A DNA stretch of 64,000 nucleotides, from contig CAUYUJ010018627.1 in the NCBI GenBank assembly GCA_963575745.1, positions 277,052 to 341,051 of the forward strand, read 5' to 3'. Below, piece after piece: positions 20,226 to 30,996 of this stretch. This stretch comes from Prorocentrum cordatum (Eukaryota > Sar > Dinophyceae > Prorocentrales > Prorocentraceae). The notes under the pieces are model-generated. The model saw only the letters and a program-made list of their open reading frames with translations, did not search any database and was not told where the DNA came from. How positions within the stretch are numbered: position 1 is the first letter of the stretch; each line of letters begins with the position of its first letter. The position numbers and the translations under genes are program-made.

Positions 20226-21409
20226 CCCTTTCGGACCACCATTCACATCGTGTATGCTCGTGTTTGTCCATGGTGCCACATTGCAGTCCCATCTCTTCAT
20301 TGATATGTTGTCGGGCTCGGCTCGTTTACGCTTCCATGTTCAAAGTGTGTATGTGTGTGTGTGTGTGTGTGCTGGTGGTCGGTGTCCCTGGTGTTTGTGC
20401 CCTCAGGTCTGGTTCCCTTCCCTCCTCCCCCCCTCCCCCCCTCATCCTCCATCGCTTTCTACTTGATCCTAGGAGGATGCAGGGTTCATCGTGAAGGCGC
20501 GGGAGTCGCACGCGGCTTTCATCCCAGAGGCGGAAGCGGAGGCGGGAGGAGGGAGGGGAGGGATGATGATGAGCGGTCCGGCGCGGTCAGAGAATAATAA
20601 GAACCCCATCCTTTGGATATGGGGAATTACAAGAACCCCATCATTTGGATATGGGGAATGATCTAAAACAGCCACAACTCGTATCCATATTATCTTTTCA
20701 CTATTTGTGAATAATCCTCATGTAGAGGGACGTGCCCGACTTAATTCTAGCACGCTGTGGAGCGACACCCATAAAGGCCTCGACAGAGACGCCTCCTGCC
20801 CATCCCTCCCCTCTTCTCACGAAACCTCCAGACAGACCCTCCGAGTCCCCCTCCTGGCCCCTAATCCACCAGCCCCCCCAACCGGAAACACCTCCTCCCT
20901 GTCGCACCCCCAGAAGTCTCGGTAGGGCGGACCGGGCGTTTCGCCTGAGACGTCCTCACTGACGTTGATGATGCTGATGATGATGATGAGGTGGGGAAGC
21001 AGAAGGTACCGATACCGCTACTCCCCCGACCTCTCCCGGGGTGCGTTCTGACTAGGATTTCGAGGCGAAATCAGCGGTGGCGACGAGGGCCGCCCAGGAG
21101 GCCCAAAACGGGGAAAACCGAGGGAAGGGTACAGGTATGGCAATTTTTCCTCCTCCTCAGAGGAGGGCGGCCCGGGCGGGCCTCGGCCGCGGCGTCTGCC
21201 AGCTTCCCGTGGCGCCCGGAGATGGCCTCCGCCAGCCGGCCCTGCTGGTCGCCCGCCTCCTCGCCGCGGCTCTCTGGGGCCGCTGGGGGCACCGCCCGCC
21301 CGCCGCGGCTTCGAGGGCTGCGAGGGCCCAGGCCTCCAGCGTGAAAGGAACCACCCAGGGACGCGCAAATTCGCGGGCTCAACGAGCCAGAGGCGTGCTG
21401 ATGAAGAGA

Positions 21410-21564
21410 CCCAGGGACACGCAAATAAATGGACACAGATAATAGTATTTTCCATCATTTCCACATTTCCTGGGTTTCCGTCTTCCTACCCACTTCCGAA
21501 ATGTTCCCATATTTTCCTGGGAGTCGACGATTAATTGTGTCCGTGTGTTTCTTTTCCTCCTGAG
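21410..21564. repeat. Dispersed repeat D1, copy 1
   Basis: About 150 bp starting with GGGACACGCAAATAAA and ending with GTGTGTTTCTTTTCCTCCTGAG; inside are TTTCCTGGGTTTCCGTCTTCC and GGGAGTCGACGATTAATTGTG. Four further copies in the same orientation lie at 22239-22382, 26281-26442, 49487-49635 and 62247-62406. Confidence 0.8.
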
Positions 21565-21669
21565 CTCAGATCTCCGGTAACAGGTTAGCAGTATTTCTAA
21601 TTCGCGCGCGCGTGGCGGCCCCTGGTGACCCCTGGACGAGAAATACCCCGGGCGATGCCCGGCCGACTC

Positions 21670-22160
21670 CCCAGGGCGCCCCAGGAGCGCGCCAAGAGGG
21701 CGCCGGGACGCCCCCTACACGGCCCAAGAGGCCCCGAGACGCCGAAATCCAGGAGAACCTCAAGAGGCTCCCCGAGAAGGCCCCAACACGCAAAAATCCT
21801 CCCATTCCCTCCGGAAAGCGCGATTTGTTCGCATGTGCGACGTTTCTCTCCTTTTCGGCTTTCCAATGCTCCAACACGGCCTATGAGGCCCCCAAGACCG
21901 CCCCGAGACGGCCCAAGACAGCCCAAGAGGATCCCAAGATGGCTCAAGAGGGCCCCATGACGGCCCCAAGAGGAGCCCAAGACGGGGACCAGGAACTGAA
22001 AAGCCCAGCCTTCAGCCCCAAGAGGCCCCCAGGAGGCCCCAAGAGGCCCCCCAGAGGCCCCAAGGGGCCACCAAGAGGCACCACAAGAAGCCCCAAAAGG
22101 CCCCCAAGAGGCCCCAAGAGGCCCCAACACGGCCCCCCAGACGCCTCAAGCCTGCATCCC
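21670..22160. repeat. AAGAGGCCCC-type minisatellite
   Basis: Units GGCCCCAAGAGG, partly regular at 22010-22140. Overlapping frames on both strands encode only the repeat. Confidence 0.75.
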
Positions 22161-22238
22161 GGATGACCCCCAAAGGCCCCAACACGGCCCCCAAGCGGCG
22201 AGGCAATATGGGCCGGCGGAATGAGCGAAGCGATTAAA

Positions 22239-22382
22239 GGAATAGGCACAAATCCCAGGATTCCCCATGTGTTCCAATATTTTCTGGGTTTTCGTCCCCC
22301 CCCCACTTCCCATATCTTCCTGTACTTTCCTGGGGGTCGACGATGACTTGTGCCTGTCTGTGTGTGTGTTCCCCCTCCTGAA
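22239..22382. repeat. Dispersed repeat D1, copy 2
   Basis: Keeps TTTTCTGGGTTTTCGTC, CTTTCCTGGGGGTCGACGATG and the CCCTCCTGA end; its GT stretch is expanded. Confidence 0.8.
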
Positions 22383-23001
22383 ACGTACTGAACAAAATCA
22401 AGACGGACACTTTGTTCGTAAGTTTCGGCGTTCGGGGGGCCCTCGCCGGACCACGGGACCATCTAGAAACGATCTCCGTCAGCCAGTCCCCGGGAAGTGG
22501 TCCAGAGCACTGGGGACCGGGACCCCGCAGGGACAAGATCAAGGCATCGGAGGTCTGAGTGCGGGCAAGATTCATATCCAGTGCGCCTTTGGTTTTTTGG
22601 AAGGGGCGCCACAAGGCCGAGGTGCACTGGACATGGATAGAAATCTAGCCTCTAGGGGGCAAATTTATCCACATCCAGTGCGCCTCGGGCTTCTGGGTAA
22701 GGGAGCCCGAGACTCCATACTGCAGTGGATATGGACAGAAGTGCTGCTCGCACTGAGGATCGATGGGTCGAGGGCTCCGAGGGTCGTGGCTCTGGCCCCT
22801 TCTGGGCCTCCTCCCGCGGCGCCTTGGTGGTCACGGCTGCATCCGCTCGGGGGCTCTGGCCGGAGCGCGGCCCCGGGGGAGGTCCGAGTGGGCGCCGCCG
22901 CCGCCCCTCGTCGCAGACTGCGAGGACCCCGGGCCCTCCCGGCGGCGTGCAGAACATTCGGCTCTGGCGGCAGAGTGCCCCAGACAGCTGCACGCGATGC
23001 C

Positions 23002-23186
23002 GAAGGAGGAGGAGGAGGAGGAGGAGGAGGAGGAGGAGGAGGAGGAGGAGGAGGAGGAGGAGCAGGGAGGAGGAGGGAGGAGGATAGGGGAGGAGAACGC
23101 CGTGAGGAGGAGGAGGAGGGGGAGGGAGGAGGGAGGAGGGAGGAGCAGGAGGAGGAGGAGGAGGAGGAGGAGGAGGAGAACGCCAT
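23002..23186 (+). repeat. GGA trinucleotide run
   Basis: Purine-only on the plus strand. The neighbourhood, 22400-24000, shows no supported gene, although long frames exist on both strands because of high GC. Confidence 0.85.
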
Positions 23187-24019
23187 GAGGACGGCGGCGG
23201 CGGCGCCGCCGCCTGGGGGCCACCATGGGGGGTCACGATGGTGGGTCGCGATGGGGCGCGACGCGGGGGGATCGGGACAGGGGGATAGGGCCATGGGGAC
23301 AGGGCCGCGCGAAGCAACGTGAGGCCACGGGAGGTCACGGGAGAGCACGTCGCCCGACCGACCCTGGATCTGGCAGTCCGCCTGCACTGGTGTCGCAGAA
23401 CAGTGGTCGAGAATCCTTGCGGGCACGCTGGAGGGAAATCCGCCGATCCGGCGTGTGAGTTTCTGAGAGCGTGGACTTGAGCTCGCTCAAGCTTCGCTCT
23501 GCAGGGGGGGGGGGGCGTACGTTATTTCCGACGTCACTTCCGACGTTTTTCGGTACCCGGGGACCGGATCGGCGGCACTGGCCGGAGGCCAGCCCAATAC
23601 CGCTGAAGGTGCCCTGGAAGTCTTCGGCTTATCGGAGGGCTTCACGGCCAGGCCCCGCCCTCCACAGACCGGCGGGGCCGGCAACAGCACGGCTCGGGAT
23701 GCGGAGCTTGCCCCGGGGAAGGGGCCCAGACCTCCAGGGGTCCACGTTCGAGCGCGCGTCGTGAAAAAGCCATCGCGGCAAGATCTTGGCAAGCTCCGGC
23801 CTCGGAGGGCTCCAGGGCTGGGCCCCTGGGCCGTCAACGCAGGCTGCCCAGGATGAGACGCCTGCGAAGCGGTCATGACCACCGCCTGGGGGATCGATGT
23901 TCGGGGCTCCGCCGAGATGTCCGCAGCCCCCGCCCCCAGGAAGGTCTTCGGAACAAGGATGTAAAAAGGTATTCCGCCGGCCCATGCAGCCTCATCTTTG
24001 CCGTTTGGCCGAGGGATCG

Positions 24020-24640
24020 TTGTCAATGCGGCGCTGCTGGGGTCTCTTGGCAGGCGTTTCGAGTGGTTCTTGGATGCCGTTTTGGAGCCTCTTGAGGTCT
24101 CTTGAGGGCCGTTCGGGGGCCCTGGGGGCCTCTTCTTGGGCATCTTGGGGGCTCTCTTGAGGTATCTTGGGGACCTCTTGGAGCCTTTTGGGGAGCTCTT
24201 GGGGCGTCCTGGGTGTAGCTTGGGGCCGAGGGTTCTGCGTCTGGGACCGCCATATGGACCGTCCTGGGGCCATCTTTGGCCGTCTTGGAAGCCTCTTGGG
24301 CCGTCTTGGGGCCCTCGAGGGCCGTTCTGGGGCCCTCTTGGAGGCCTCTTGGGCTGTCTTGGGGCGATATTTGGAGCCTCTGGGGCCGTCTTCGAGCGCC
24401 GGGAAGCCGAACAGGTGAGAACACCACAATCCGTCAAACACCTAAGGGAAGCCAGCGATTTGTGCTTCCTAGGGCCCTCTTGAGACGCTTCTTGGAGGCC
24501 TCTGTGGGCGTCGTGGAGGCGTCTGCGGCCATGTGGAGGCCATCTTGGGCTCTTGGGCGTCTTGGACCGATCGGGAAGCGACTCGGCGACATCTTGAGGA
24601 TATCTTGAAGCCCTCTTGGAGCGCTCTGGGGCGCCTGAAA
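24020..24640. repeat. AAGAGGCCCC-type minisatellite, opposite orientation
   Basis: Units such as GGGGCCTCTTGG and GGCCGTCTTGG on the plus strand, i.e. the complement of the version at 6.4 and 21.7 kb. Confidence 0.75.
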
Positions 24641-25860
24641 GCCGCGCCCAGGCGGAAACAAATCTCTGACCCGACCGTCCCGGGGTACTTTTCGTCCGGG
24701 GACCCCCAGGGGCCGCCTCGCGCGCGCGAAGTAGAACTACAGTTTACCAGTTACCAGAGATCTTGGCACGCCTCTGACCCGTTGGGCCGGCGAGCTTTAA
24801 GGAGGCCATTCAACCTGGTCGACCCGAATTGAGTTCAGGATTCAGCCTGACTTTCTGACGAATGGAATCGGATGAAGATGAAGCTGGACTGTGCCTGAGG
24901 AATTCGACCACGGATATACCGGCACCGATTCTGATTTCAATCGCGCAAGCAGCGTATCCGTATCCTCGAATGGCCCGACAAGCTGTGCGAGGGCGGTAAC
25001 AAAAAGGGGTGACGCTGATGCCCCTTTTCTACGGGTGGCGGCCACGGGGGCCCTGTTGCGCAGGGGCCCGAGCCACTGAGAGGGGCTTGATGCTTTAAGG
25101 TGGTGGGAGGGTTGTTCAAAATTGGTTGAGTGCCTGAGCCCAAATGGCCACAGGCATCGGGCAGAGCAGGAGGATACACAGTCGTGCTGGCACACGGGAG
25201 CGAATGATCGAACGGCCCTATAAGCTGTGCGAGGGCGGCAGAGGGGGACGTTGATGATTTTTCATTTCGAGGAGGAGCAATAGGAGCAGAAAGGAGTTTC
25301 GGGCCCAGGCATCCGCGCCCAGAAAGGGCCAGGGAGGGTCCGGAAAGAGGCTCAGGTCAGGAGGTCGAGGATGATGTGCAGGATGACAGTCGCTGGCTGC
25401 GCCACGTCCACTCTCCATCCTTCTTACGCTGTGTGTTTTGCTTGCCTCGCACCTCCACTGGTGCATGCCAATGATTGCTGGCGGGGGGGGGGAGGGGCTG
25501 GCCGAAAACCAAACCTTTTCGCCTTGGGCAGCCCCGCGTGCCCGCGCACACCTGTACTGCGTGCCCCCGTCGGACCCGTGCAGCTTACAAGGTCAGCCTA
25601 TCCCGGGGGGAAGAGGCAGGCGGCCCCAATAGTCGGCTGTGGACAAACCTCCCTTTAGTCAGGGGGACGTAAGACCTGGGTACAGGGGACTCGGAAATCC
25701 CCGACGAGATCGTCAAAAAATGACGAGGCCGAGCCTGCATTTTGACGAGGCCTCCCGCTGCAGACATCCCACGAAACTCCTCCTCGTCAAAATCCGAGGC
25801 GCGGTCGTCAAAAAACGATGGCGAACCCGAGTCCTGGCAAACCCGGGTCTTACGCTCCCC

Positions 25861-26020
25861 CGATTTAGTAAACCTCCCATTAATGAAAACGATCTGGGAC
25901 CCAAACCGACGGACCTGGACCCGCAAAAATAACGGCCGCGACGCCCTCTCGCGAACCGAAAACGGCCAATTCCTTAATCGACGTGTCATGGTAGGAGGTC
26001 TGTCCACCCCCGAAATAGAC
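25861..26020. repeat. Dispersed repeat D4, copy 1
   Basis: Shares about 150 bp with 26462-26630, including AAAATAACGGCC, CGACGCCCTCTCGCGAACCG, GAAAACGG and TTAATCGACGTGTCA, ending in GTCTGTCCACCCCCGA. The region 24660-25860 upstream holds no gene I can support; a fragment related to the repeat start (ACAAACCTCCCTTTAGTCA) lies at 25643-25661. Confidence 0.7.
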
Positions 26021-26280
26021 CTGGGCTATCGCCGCACCCTCTCCCGGGGTGCGCTCGGGCCAGAATGTCCAGGACAGGCCATCCCTGGCGACCATCTCCT
26101 CGAGGGAAGGGTCGCGGCAAGGGGCCCCGCCTGGTGGCTTTCGCCCGGTGGCCGTTCGGGACAGTCTGGGCACCCTGGGAACGCTCCCTGCGGGGCGCAG
26201 CCGCCGGAGGGCATCTCGAGGCTGAGGAGGAGCAGCATCGGTATGTGTTCCCCCTCTGATGTGGATGCCGGGTGGTTAAT

Positions 26281-26442
26281 GGGGCCCTGGGCCACACAAA
26301 TGAATAATCACAGGTAACAGGATTCCCCAGATGTTCCCACATGTTCGGGGTTTCCGTCTTCCCCCCAATTTCCCATCTTGCCCCCCATATTTTCGGGGGG
26401 ATCGACGATTCAGTGTGTCTGTGTGTCTTTTTCCCTCCTGAG
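26281..26442. repeat. Dispersed repeat D1, copy 3
   Basis: Core GGGGTTTCCGTCTTCCCCCC and GGGGATCGACGATTCAGTGT, ending in TTTTTCCCTCCTGAG; inserted just upstream of D4 copy 2. Confidence 0.8.
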
Positions 26443-26461
26443 AGGTGGTGGAGGATCGGGG

Positions 26462-26630
26462 ATGGACAGACCTCCCTTTAGCAAAACGTGGTTTAGTGAA
26501 AACGACCTGAGGCCCAAACCTGGCGGGCGCAAGCCTGGAAAATAACGGCCACGGCGCCCTCTCGAAAACCGAAAACGGACAATTCACTAATCGACGTGTC
26601 ACTGTTGGGGGTTCTGTCCACCCCCGAGAG
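26462..26630. repeat. Dispersed repeat D4, copy 2
   Basis: Second copy of the 25861-26020 sequence: GGAAAATAACGGCC, GGCGCCCTCTCGAAAACCG, CACTAATCGACGTGTCA and GTTCTGTCCACCCCCGA. Confidence 0.7.
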
Positions 26631-26832
26631 GAGCACGGGAAGCCGAGAGGGGTCCTGCAGGGACCTCACCTCGCGCCTGAGGTCCTCCACCGCGGCCTCC
26701 ACGCCGGACAGGATCCTGTGCTGCGCGGCGCTGTTCTCCAGCCCGGCCGCCTCTCGGGCGGGGTCCACCCGGCCAGGAGGCCCGCCGCCGACGGCCAGGC
26801 AGCGGCGCTGCTGCTGCCTCCGCGAGTCCTGG

Positions 26833-27006
26833 TCCTCCTCCTCGCCCTCCTCCCTCCGCCTCGTCCTCCTCGCCCTTCCCCTCCTCCTCTCCCTCCTCCT
26901 CGCACTTCCCCTCCCCCACCTCCTCCTCCTCCTCCTCCTCCTCCTCCTGCTGCTCCCCCTCCTCCTCCTCCCCCTCCCCTCCCCCCCCCCCCCCCCCCCC
27001 CCATCC
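26833..27006. repeat. TCC run ending in poly-C
   Basis: CTCCTC units then a run of more than 20 C near 26983-27002. Frames crossing it are low complexity. Confidence 0.85.
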
Positions 27007-27102
27007 TCCTCCTGGAATGGACAGGAAACTACCACAGAGAGCGCGAGGCATGCGGGGTGACTGGCACCTGACTGAAAAAAGAAGCAACAATAAGTTGCAG
27101 CA

Positions 27103-27393
27103 CTAATTACCGCCTGCAGTGAGAACCACAACAATCCCAGCTGCATCCGTCGAGTAGGGGTCCAATGGGTTGTAGAATGAACGAAGGCCTTCATCGAAGG
27201 CATCGTCAACGCCGAAGGAGAACGGCGCCTGATCGCTGTGGGAATCAGAGACACGAAGCTTGCATAGCGATGGAGGGCCTTGGTTGACAACTGGCAGAGT
27301 GGCGGCGGATACTGTCTGGCAGGCGCAGTCCTTAATACTCCTGTGGGACCTTTTCCCGCCAGGGTCGTGTGAGAGCCTGGCAGATGACAACAT
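27103..27393 (-). CDS. Weak candidate coding exon, unknown protein
   Basis: A 96-codon frame whose later part (CACQTVSAATLPVVNQGPP...FSFGVDDAFDEGLRSFYNPL...AAGIVVVLTAGG) reads like ordinary protein, in contrast to the surrounding low complexity. The frame ends at a TAG just after GGCGGTAAT, so a splice donor (GGCG|GTAATT) is an alternative to a real C-terminus. No family recognised, no neighbouring exon identified. Chance open frame remains likely. Confidence 0.25.
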   Translation of the reverse strand: MLSSARLSHDPGGKRSHRSIKDCACQTVSAATLPVVNQGPPSLCKLRVSDSHSDQAPFSFGVDDAFDEGLRSFYNPLDPYSTDAAGIVVVLTAGGN

Positions 27394-27639
27394 CTACCCT
27401 GTTTTCGGCACATGGGCAAAGGCTTCTCGGAAATGAGCCTGACGAATTACAAAGAAAAAAATGGGTTCAACACATGGTGCCTCGAAACAACACTGATCAA
27501 CCCAAACGAAGACAAGCGTGTTTCTGTCCTGAGGCAGGGTCTTCAGGTGCGAAACTTCGTAGACAAATCAAGAACTCGGGAGGAGGGGGTCAGGGAGAGG
27601 GGCGGGGCGCTCCTGGATGCCCGCAGCCCGTAGGCAAAA

Positions 27640-28600
27640 CAAGGTCTGAGGATGCAACTGGCGAGGTGCGACTGAACCGACTCACAGGTCTCGGGGACGC
27701 CCCGCGAAGGAGACAGGCTAGCACAGTGGAAGGGCACCTCCGCTCCGCAAAGCCAACTTTCTGGCCGCACACCCGCTCTCACAGGGTGCGCCGACGAGCA
27801 CAGCCGCCGACGCACCCCTCACGAACCATCGCACGAAGAGTCTGCGCGGCCTCCGAGCCCACTGCTGGGCTACTAGCGACGCTGTCGTTTTGAACATTTT
27901 CTGATCACATCGCGAGGGGGTGGGGTGTCTGGTGCGCTAGCCCTTCAAAACGAAAATGATCATCCTCCCAGCGCGTCCCTGGAGGCTAAGCAAATGGGGA
28001 ACATAGCGCGCCACCAACGGGCCCCAGAATCACCGGGTCTCGACCGGGGTGGGGCCAGGCGAGGGGACAGCGGGAACCAACTCCTCAAGCGGGGGGCTGC
28101 GGGAACCAACTCCTCGAGCTCACCAACCGGGCCAGCAGGGTTCGCAGGACCATGGAACGTCAAATCAGGGAGTGAAGCTTTCGCGTAATGGATGCCGCGT
28201 CACCGTCCCTCCTGCTCACGTCCCTCTACCTGCCTCTGCCTGATCCGCCCGCTCCTTCCCGAAGACCCGCCTCCTCACATCCTCGTCCTGTTCCAATCCT
28301 CCACCATCATTGGGGAGAAGGGGCGAGCAGGAGGGGGGGGGTCCCCGCACCCCCAGGTCGTCCCCCTCCACTCCTCCTCCGCCTCAGTCCCCTCTTGGCC
28401 CCCCAGCCTATCCTCCCCAACTCACCCCTTCCTCGCCCACCAACCCCTCCTCCACCTCTCCGTGAAATGCTTCTCCCCCTCCCATTGTCGTCCAACTACC
28501 AGGGTCTGGCAACACGGGCATTTCCGCAAGCTGCCGAGCAGTCTCGAGTATTTCGCCGATGACCGCCTCATGCCTTGAAGATGGGTTCAGGTACCCTTTC
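27640..28600. other. Interval without a supported gene
   Basis: Mixed GC-rich sequence. Reading frames exist on both strands but none shows a recognisable domain. AACCAACTCCTC occurs twice, at 28074 and 28101, as a short local duplication. Confidence 0.4.
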
Positions 28601-28674
28601 AGCCTACAGCGAGCTTGGTAATCCTCCCCTCCCCCCGACACCACACTCCTCCCCCGCACTAGGGGACAAGGACG

Positions 28675-29245
28675 CGAGCAGGAGGAGGATGAGGAGGAGC
28701 AGCGACTGGAGGAGGAGGAGGAGGAGGAGGACGAGGAGGAAGAGGAGGAAGGAGGGGCTGGGGCCCCCCGCCCCCCAACTCACCCACCTCCTCCTCCTCC
28801 TCCTCCTCCTCCTCCTCCTCCTCCTCCTCCTCCTCCCCCTCCTCCTCCTCCTCCTCCTCCTCCTTCTTCTCCTCCTCCTCCTCCTCCTCCTTCTCCGCCT
28901 CCTCCTCCTCCTCTGCCTCTTACCCACTCCTCCTCTTCCTCTTCTTCCTCCTCCTCCTCCTCGTCCTGCGATCTGCGAACTATTGGCATGTATACCTTCA
29001 GACGTTGCCATCCACTCCTCCTCCTCCTCCTCCTCCTCCTCCTCCTCCTCCTTCTCTTCCTCCTCCTCCTCCTCCTGCTGCCTCTTACCCCCTCCTCCTC
29101 CTCCTCTTCTTCCTCCGCCTCCTCCTGCGATCTGCGAACTATTGGCACGTATGCCTTCAGAAGTTGCCATCCACTCCTCCTTCTCCTCCTCCTCCGCCGT
29201 CTCCGCCTCCTCCTTTCACCGCGTCCACCCCGCCTCCTTCTCCTC
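28675..29245. repeat. Purine run switching to pyrimidine run, with an internal 158-bp higher-order repeat
   Basis: GGA units (28675-28760) switch to TCC units (28778-29245) across GGGGCTGGGGCCCCCC. Within the TCC part, a non-repetitive block containing GCGATCTGCGAACTATTGGC and GTTGCCATCCACTCCTCC occurs at about 28968 and again at about 29127, so block plus TCC tract is duplicated as a unit of about 158 bp. Confidence 0.75.
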
Positions 29246-30347
29246 CTCCCTCCCGACACCGCCCCCTCCCCCTCCGCGCCGGCCGCCTCGGCGGCGGACG
29301 CGGCCGCGCCGCCCTTCGCGCACAGCTCCTCCCCGCCGCCACGAGCACTCGGGGGAAGCCAGGGGGGGCAGCGGGACCGTTCCGCAGAGGGTAGGCGGGG
29401 GTCTTCGCCGCGAGAGATGCTCAATAACCCCTCATCCCCATAGCTGTGGGCACATCATGCCATTCTTCCGGGTGCAAAGGGAAAGACTGCGACGCCCAAC
29501 GGTGCTCGGCTAACAATGATGCCGCCGCCGCCGTCGCCGCCAGAGGAAGAGGAGGGGGAGGAGGAGCAGGAGCAGGAGAAGGACAGGTCGAACGGGGGCA
29601 CGCCTGGAGTTTATTGCCAGCCAAGAGGCGGGCGCCGCATTGAACAACTCCAGCGCTATATTCGACGCGCAAAGAAAAATTCAATAACCATCAATCACCC
29701 AAGAACTGGTGGGCCAACAATACACGATGGTTGAACGGCCCGAGATCGCCGGAGCAGCATCGCCCGACATCGCGCGAGTCATAGCAGGCAAGAACAGCTG
29801 AAACGCCAGCTGGGGGCCACAACACAAAGCGGGGAATAATCATACATCTTTTGCTGCAAGGAGCGCGGTCCCCCCCTCCTGAGAGATGACGGGGAGACCT
29901 CCGTTTGCAATTCCAGGGCCAATCTAATGTTCATCGCTGTCCCTGAGACTTCCGCCTGCGAGTCTGGGCGAGAGAATGTTAGCCTGTGGCGACTGAACGA
30001 CCTCTGGCGGCTCCCCCGTGGACCGCCCAAGTGCGAAGCCTGCTGCGTATACATGGGGATGCTCTTTGGGCTCTGAAAAGAAGAGCGGGGTCTCGGAACA
30101 AAGAATACCATCTTTTGTTCGCCGTCGCTCTCGGGATCATCTCTACTCACAGCCCCCACGCCACTTACCGCTCCGCTGCCTTGAGTGGCCGGCGCTCTCG
30201 TAGCCGCTAGGAGCCGGGACAACGCCAACGGCCAGCAAGACCCACTGCTGATGGTATTCAGTAGCCGCTTACCCGTGATATGAAGCCCCTGGGGATACTG
30301 AAGTTCGGGGTATGGGGGGAATCATAAACGATTTTCCCAGCGGAGGA

Positions 30348-30488
30348 TGATGGTGATGGTGATGGTGATGGTGATGGTGATGGTGATGATGATCATGATG
30401 ATGATGACGATGAGGATGATAATGATGACGAGGATGAGAATGAGGATGAGGATGATGATGATGATGATTATGATGATTATGATGATGC
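30348..30488 (+). repeat. GATGGT/GATGAT microsatellite
   Basis: Regular GGTGAT hexamers change into GATGAT, GAGGAT and GATTAT units. 29250-30340 before it contains no gene I can support. Confidence 0.85.
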
Positions 30489-30602
30489 TAGGCGCTCGTG
30501 TAACTAGATCCTCGCACAAACCTGTCCTTGGTGTCCTCGAGCCTCGCGCTTAAAGGTAGCCTGCGCAGGAAGGGTTCTTGGCGCTCTGGCCAAGATACGT
30601 CT

Positions 30603-30762
30603 TGCCACACGTTCCTGAGTCGGGAAAGGCTGAGAAAGTACAAATCACATGGCCCTGCCGCACGTTCGTGACTTGGGAAAGCTAAAATGGTGAGAATCCC
30701 ATGGCCCTGTCCCACGCTCGTGACTTGCGAAAGCTGAAATGGTGAGACCTGCATTGCCATGC
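30603..30762. repeat. 53-bp tandem repeat, 3 copies
   Basis: The landmark CACGTTCGTGACTTGGGAAAG recurs at about 30609, 30662 and 30714 (spacing 53 and 52) with CACATGGCCCTG between. It abuts the left side of the LTR retrotransposon. Confidence 0.8.
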
Positions 30763-30808
30763 TCAGCGTGTTTGATGATGTTGCTAATCAACATAAGAAG
30801 ATAGCAAC

Positions 30809-30996
30809 TGTTAGTGGAGTCGTCGGGCATGAAATCAACAAGGTGGGAGAGGGGGGCACTCCGTTTTCAGTAGCTACGCCTCGGGAGCCCGAGGAGTCAC
30901 TCTCATCCCGCAGCAAGCGGGCACTAAGCCTAAAAGGCTGATACGGGAACACATGCAATTACAAAGAGGGGTGGAGGGAAGAGGAGACACACCACA
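30809..30996 (-). repeat. 3' LTR of the Copia element
   Basis: 188 bp, 98.4 percent identical to 40076-40263. The polyprotein frame enters this LTR and stops at 30959. A clean polypurine tract is not visible just upstream on the coding strand; CACGAAAAGTGGTCCCGT is the nearest candidate. Confidence 0.9.
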
